A stretch of 10,351 nt of DNA from contig JAJYHP010000002.1 of assembly GCA_021784715.1 (NCBI GenBank), positions 1 through 10,351 of the forward strand, in the 5' to 3' direction. Under the pieces are notes generated by a model. The model searched no databases, was not told the DNA's origin, and saw only the letters and a program-made list of their open reading frames with translations. Of this stretch, positions 7,711 to 10,351 are shown in pieces. Every line of letters starts with the position of its first letter. The stretch's first letter is position 1. The position numbers were made by a program, and so were the translations under genes. This stretch comes from a bacterium (lineage in GTDB: Bacteria; Eremiobacterota; Eremiobacteria; Baltobacterales; Baltobacteraceae).

Positions 7711-8700
7711 TCACGCCTCCAAGCTGTGCGCCAACACGACGCGCGCCATCGCGGCGACGGGAACGGCGAGATAGAGACCGAGCGGGCCGAAAAGCTCGCC
7801 ACCGACGAGCAACACGAGAACCACCATCGATGCGGGCAAACGCGTCTTTCTCCCGACGAATTGCGGCGAGAGCACCTGCGCTTCGAATTCGAAAATCGCG
7901 ACGATGATGAGAACGGCGAAGAGCGCTTTGGCGATCCCGCCGGAGGCAAGCGCCAATACGACCGAAGGAACGATGGCGGCGATTCCTCCGAGGTACGGAA
8001 TGAGATCGATCGCCGTCGTGAGCACGCCGATCGTCAATGCGAACGGAATGCCGAGCATTTGCAACGCGAGGAAGACGAGGAAACCGACGATAGCGCTTAC
8101 CAAAATCTGCGCGCGCACGAAACCGTCGAGCACGGCATACATTTCGGCGATTGTCTCGCGGACGCTTTCGCGCCGATCGGCGGGAACGACCGCGTCGAGC
8201 GCTCGGAGGTAGCGCGGAGCATCGAGTTGCAGGTATGTTGCGAGAACGGGCACGACTATCGCTACGCCGAAGATCGCCGTAGTCGAACGCAAAACGCTCA
8301 ACGACGCGCCGAATATTTCGCGCGACCACGCGATCACGCCGACATCGATCTGGCCGGCGAGACGAATGAGTTCGTCGCGCGCGCTCGCGGGCAATGCGGC
8401 GAGCGCAGTGCCGGCTGCTCCCGGTAGCGCGGCGAGCAACTGCAGCGCTTGCCCGTACAACACCGGGCCGAAAAGGATCGAGGCGCCGACGATAAAAGCG
8501 GCGAGCGCGGCGTTAGCGAGAATCGCGGCAACGAACGTCGGAAGGCGCCGCTTCAGGCGCCGCACCAGCGGCCAGGAAATGACCGCGTAGAGGCCGGTCG
8601 GAACGATCGCCAACAGCAGCGGCCGAAGCACCCAGGCCAGCAGTACGACGAGTAGGAACCCCGCACCCACGGCCACGAGAGGCACGACCCGTCTATCCAT
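7711..8700 (-). CDS. AI-2E family transporter (PerM-like permease)
   Basis: This is a 329-residue polytopic membrane protein of the AI-2E/PerM family, usually about 340-370 residues. The N-terminal helices (about 6-37, 56-80) are followed by a long amphipathic region (about 85-140) that typifies the family. The C-terminal half carries its hallmarks: FVRAQILVSAIVGFLVFLAL (194-213), GIPFALTIGVLTTAIDLIPY (217-236) with the IPYLGG loop, PQFVGRKTRLPASMVVLVLL (279-298) and GGELFGPLGLYLAVP (300-314). The name comes from reported autoinducer-2 export by one member; others have been reported as sodium/proton antiporters, so a quorum-sensing role should not be assumed. It is the first gene of a two-gene unit: its stop at 7711-7713 is 4 bases from the ATPase start, and the ATPase ribosome binding site lies within its last codons. 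The start at 8700 has only a weak purine stretch (AGAG) upstream. Confidence 0.92.
   Translation of the reverse strand: MDRRVVPLVAVGAGFLLVVLLAWVLRPLLLAIVPTGLYAVISWPLVRRLKRRLPTFVAAILANAALAAFIVGASILFGPVLYGQALQLLAALPGAAGTALAALPASARDELIRLAGQIDVGVIAWSREIFGASLSVLRSTTAIFGVAIVVPVLATYLQLDAPRYLRALDAVVPADRRESVRETIAEMYAVLDGFVRAQILVSAIVGFLVFLALQMLGIPFALTIGVLTTAIDLIPYLGGIAAIVPSVVLALASGGIAKALFAVLIIVAIFEFEAQVLSPQFVGRKTRLPASMVVLVLLVGGELFGPLGLYLAVPVAAMARVVLAHSLEA
7716..7720 (-). promoter_or_regulatory. Ribosome binding site for the P-type ATPase inside the permease gene
   Basis: GGAGG on the minus strand, within the last codons of the permease, lies 9 bases before the ATG at 7706. It decides the ATPase start against the much longer open frame that begins at 7949, and suggests translational coupling of the two genes. 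Confidence 0.7.
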
Positions 8701-8841
8701 CGCTCTATATTCGGCACCACGCGAGAAATCTCCGAGAAGATTTGCGGCCGTAGCCGGTCGATATCGAGCGCTCGGTCATGCGCTCGCTATGTGCGCTAGG
8801 GTCGGGTGCCGTCATGGCGTAACACCGTGGCAGAAACACTC
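8701..8841. other. 141-base intergenic region, no gene recognised
   Basis: This lies between the stop of the secreted-protein gene (8842) and the start of the permease gene (8700), both on the minus strand, so it should hold the end of one transcript and perhaps a promoter for the permease operon. I see no convincing -35/-10 pair and no hairpin with a T-run. A 10-base palindrome CGAGCGCTCG at 8765-8774, with another CGCTCG at 8781-8786, is the only visible symmetry and is unremarkable in this base composition. Confidence 0.5.
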
Positions 8842-10131
8842 CTAGTGCGTGATGATCTGCACGAGGTTGGAATGCAGCACACCGGCTCGCATCGCTTTGA
8901 CGCGGCCGTTCGCCCCGAAGAGGTTGGGCGATCCTTCCTCGATGTAATAGTAATAGAGGCGCCCGGGCGTTGCCGTTTCATCGGTAAACGAGTAGATGGC
9001 GTTCCCGCAATAATCATCGGAAATATGCCCCGGTTTATGCCGACAACCGACTCTTGAAGGCACACCGTAAACGATAATATTGAAGGTCTTGAGATGCGAC
9101 ACGAAGGGGTCGACTTTTTTGGCACCCAGTGGAACGCGCGAACGCGCGATCGATAATTCGTAGCGGCCGGTATCGCCGTTATATGGTCCATCAGCAGTAA
9201 AGAAGAGGACGTTATTCGGCGAGGATCGTGCCGCACCGCTCAAGCGAAACTCGACCGGCCGGTACGCTAGCGGTTTTACCTTTGCCGGCTGTTCTGGGCC
9301 CCTCGGGCCGACTGCAACCACCATGCTCAAATTTGCCGAGGCGGAACCGGCGTCGAGCACGTGGACGGCAACGCCGAGTTGCGGCTGCTTCAATTGCGCG
9401 AGTCGAGCCTTCATCATCGCCCCGGCGAACGGATTGGCCGTCAATTTATCGTAGAGTTGCACCGCCAACGGGTTGACCGTCTTCGTCACTAATTGATAAC
9501 CGGATTTGCTCGCCAAGACATAGTAGTCGCCCGGGGAGACCGATAACGTGAATTTCCCGTACTTATCCGTTCGCACCGTCGGTATCTCGCTCGAGAGCGG
9601 AATGACGTGCCCCTTCGGGTGATGGAGCGCCCCGGAATAGGGATTCTTGACGATAAAGGCATTTGCGTACGACAGCGGTTTACCGCCGACAAAGACCTGG
9701 CCGAAGATCGTCGCGTGCGCCGGCGTCAGCGTTACCTCGAGGGGGCCGATCTCGTTGCCGCGCCCCACCTTGCCGAAATCGATCGTTTGCGTTTGCGGCA
9801 GATAGCCGCGTTTTGCAACGGTCACGTAATAGACGCCGTTTATCGGGTGTTTCTTGGTCACGCAAAGGTTGTTCCGTCCGATACCGACGGCGAAACTGCC
9901 GTTCGCCGCACTCATCGTAAAGCCGGCGCCGCAACCGCTTTGTTCCTTCATGCCCTTCTTCGAAACCTTCGCCCCGACAACGTCGATCTTCGCCCCGGCC
10001 AACGGCTTACCGGTATCCCCCGCGCGGATATTTCCTTCAACGAATGCCGGACGGAACGAACCCCCAAGCGACTGCGCCTGAAGAATTGCCGGCGAGAGAA
10101 CGAGCACGATCGTTGCAATAAGTCGCTTCAT
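8842..10131 (-). CDS. Secreted protein with carboxypeptidase-regulatory-like beta-sandwich domains
   Basis: This is a 429-residue exported protein of unknown function. Residues 1-20 form a signal peptide (MKR, then hydrophobic LIATIVLVLSPAI, then LQAQ). A first carboxypeptidase-regulatory-like/Ig-like domain spans about 29-137, with GKPLAGAKIDVVG, a GSFAV turn and YYVTVAKRGYLPQT. A second spans about 140-220, with GQVFVGGKPLSYANAFI, TDKYGKFTLSVSPGDYYVLA and SKSGY. Such domains are structural or binding modules of envelope and secreted proteins and have no enzyme activity. Residues about 253-429 are not recognised: they contain a beta-rich segment, two close cysteines (C363, C375) that may form a disulphide, and YYYYIEEG. 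ATG at 10131 is preferred because AAAGG lies 7 bases upstream and the signal peptide begins there. An alternative ATG at 10158 adds nine residues before the signal peptide and overlaps the preceding stop as TAATG. It is likely cotranscribed with the upstream partial gene. Confidence 0.82.
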   Translation of the reverse strand: MKRLIATIVLVLSPAILQAQSLGGSFRPAFVEGNIRAGDTGKPLAGAKIDVVGAKVSKKGMKEQSGCGAGFTMSAANGSFAVGIGRNNLCVTKKHPINGVYYVTVAKRGYLPQTQTIDFGKVGRGNEIGPLEVTLTPAHATIFGQVFVGGKPLSYANAFIVKNPYSGALHHPKGHVIPLSSEIPTVRTDKYGKFTLSVSPGDYYVLASKSGYQLVTKTVNPLAVQLYDKLTANPFAGAMMKARLAQLKQPQLGVAVHVLDAGSASANLSMVVAVGPRGPEQPAKVKPLAYRPVEFRLSGAARSSPNNVLFFTADGPYNGDTGRYELSIARSRVPLGAKKVDPFVSHLKTFNIIVYGVPSRVGCRHKPGHISDDYCGNAIYSFTDETATPGRLYYYYIEEGSPNLFGANGRVKAMRAGVLHSNLVQIITH

Positions 10132-10138
10132 TATGTGA

Positions 10139-10143
10139 CCTTT
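10139..10143 (-). promoter_or_regulatory. Ribosome binding site supporting the start at 10131
   Basis: AAAGG on the minus strand lies 7 bases before the ATG at 10131. No comparable purine-rich site precedes the alternative ATG at 10158, and a signal peptide starts directly at 10131. Confidence 0.6.
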
Positions 10144-10157
10144 CGTAATAGACGTCA

Positions 10158-10351
10158 TTAGAGAGCGGGCACGGGCTGGGCAAAGAGCGAGGCCTTGAAT
10201 TTTTCGTTTACTTGGAGGCTGACGAGCGAGTAATTCATTTGAAACTCTTCATCGAAGAGTTGCACGGTCATTTTCATTGGGAAAAGCACGCTATCGGTCG
10301 GTTTCCAAGCACTTGGAATCACGACCATTTTGAAGGGGTCGCTCCCTATTT
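10158..10351 (-). CDS. C-terminal end of an envelope-associated protein, possibly LolA-like; cut by window edge
   Basis: The minus strand is open from the right edge to TAA at 10158-10160 and encodes the last 63 complete codons of a protein. The visible part alternates short hydrophobic and polar stretches as in a beta-sheet (FKMVVIPSAWKP, VLFPMKMTVQLF, FQMNYSLVSLQVNEKFKASLF) and ends QPVPAL. A final strand with a VN-x-F-x-x-SLF pattern before a short tail is reminiscent of outer-membrane lipoprotein sorting proteins (LolA-like fold). This is a resemblance of pattern only and the bulk of the protein is outside the window. It lies just upstream of the secreted Ig-like protein in the same direction: 26 bases separate stop and preferred start, and a TAATG overlap exists with the alternative start. 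The two are probably one operon. Confidence 0.55.
   Translation of the reverse strand, partial: IGSDPFKMVVIPSAWKPTDSVLFPMKMTVQLFDEEFQMNYSLVSLQVNEKFKASLFAQPVPAL

Noticed and set aside
6798..7907. A 369-codon plus-strand open frame opposite the ATPase
   Set aside because: Antisense to conserved P-type ATPase motifs, with charged low-complexity composition and no recognisable domain.
7707..7949. An 81-residue N-terminal extension of the ATPase from an ATG at 7949
   Set aside because: It lies inside the permease gene in another frame, is Ser/Arg-rich, and the ATG at 7706 has the ribosome binding site and a normal family N-terminus.

Overview
The window is GC-rich, gene-dense bacterial chromosome with short intergenic gaps and Shine-Dalgarno initiation. 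The phylum cannot be read from the sequence. A secreted protein with a classical signal peptide, beside a fragment that may be LolA-like, hints at a diderm. An uncultivated lineage such as Eremiobacterota would fit, but that is a guess. I see no rRNA, tRNA, CRISPR array, insertion sequence, integrase or phage gene.

Left part (1-4610): an MFS transporter on the minus strand runs off the left edge. It is transcribed divergently from a 1148-residue plus-strand protein across a 47-base gap. The large protein is the most notable gene here. It joins a Cas4/RecB-like PD-(D/E)XK nuclease with a four-cysteine (probable Fe-S) signature, a YprB-like RNase H-fold exonuclease and a UPF1-type superfamily 1 helicase (the TM0106/COG2251 plus COG1112 arrangement). 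A stem-loop follows its stop.

Middle (4611-8700): a 171-residue plus-strand protein resembles only the C-terminal part of the ATP-grasp domain of ADP-forming acyl-CoA synthetases. It meets, tail to tail and with a 12-base overlap, a minus-strand two-gene operon. That operon is an AI-2E family permease (upstream) followed after 4 bases by a P2-like cation P-type ATPase with all catalytic motifs but an altered ion-binding set.

Right part (8701-10351): after 141 bases with no recognisable gene lies a minus-strand secreted protein with two carboxypeptidase-regulatory-like beta-sandwich repeats and an unrecognised C-terminal region. Immediately upstream of it is the C-terminal end of another minus-strand gene, possibly LolA-like, which is cut by the window edge.

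The genes suggest membrane transport, envelope and nucleic-acid maintenance functions. I do not see a clear multigene defence or biosynthetic system. The best leads are the fused nuclease-nuclease-helicase, the orphan ATP-grasp fragment and the permease/P-type ATPase pair.
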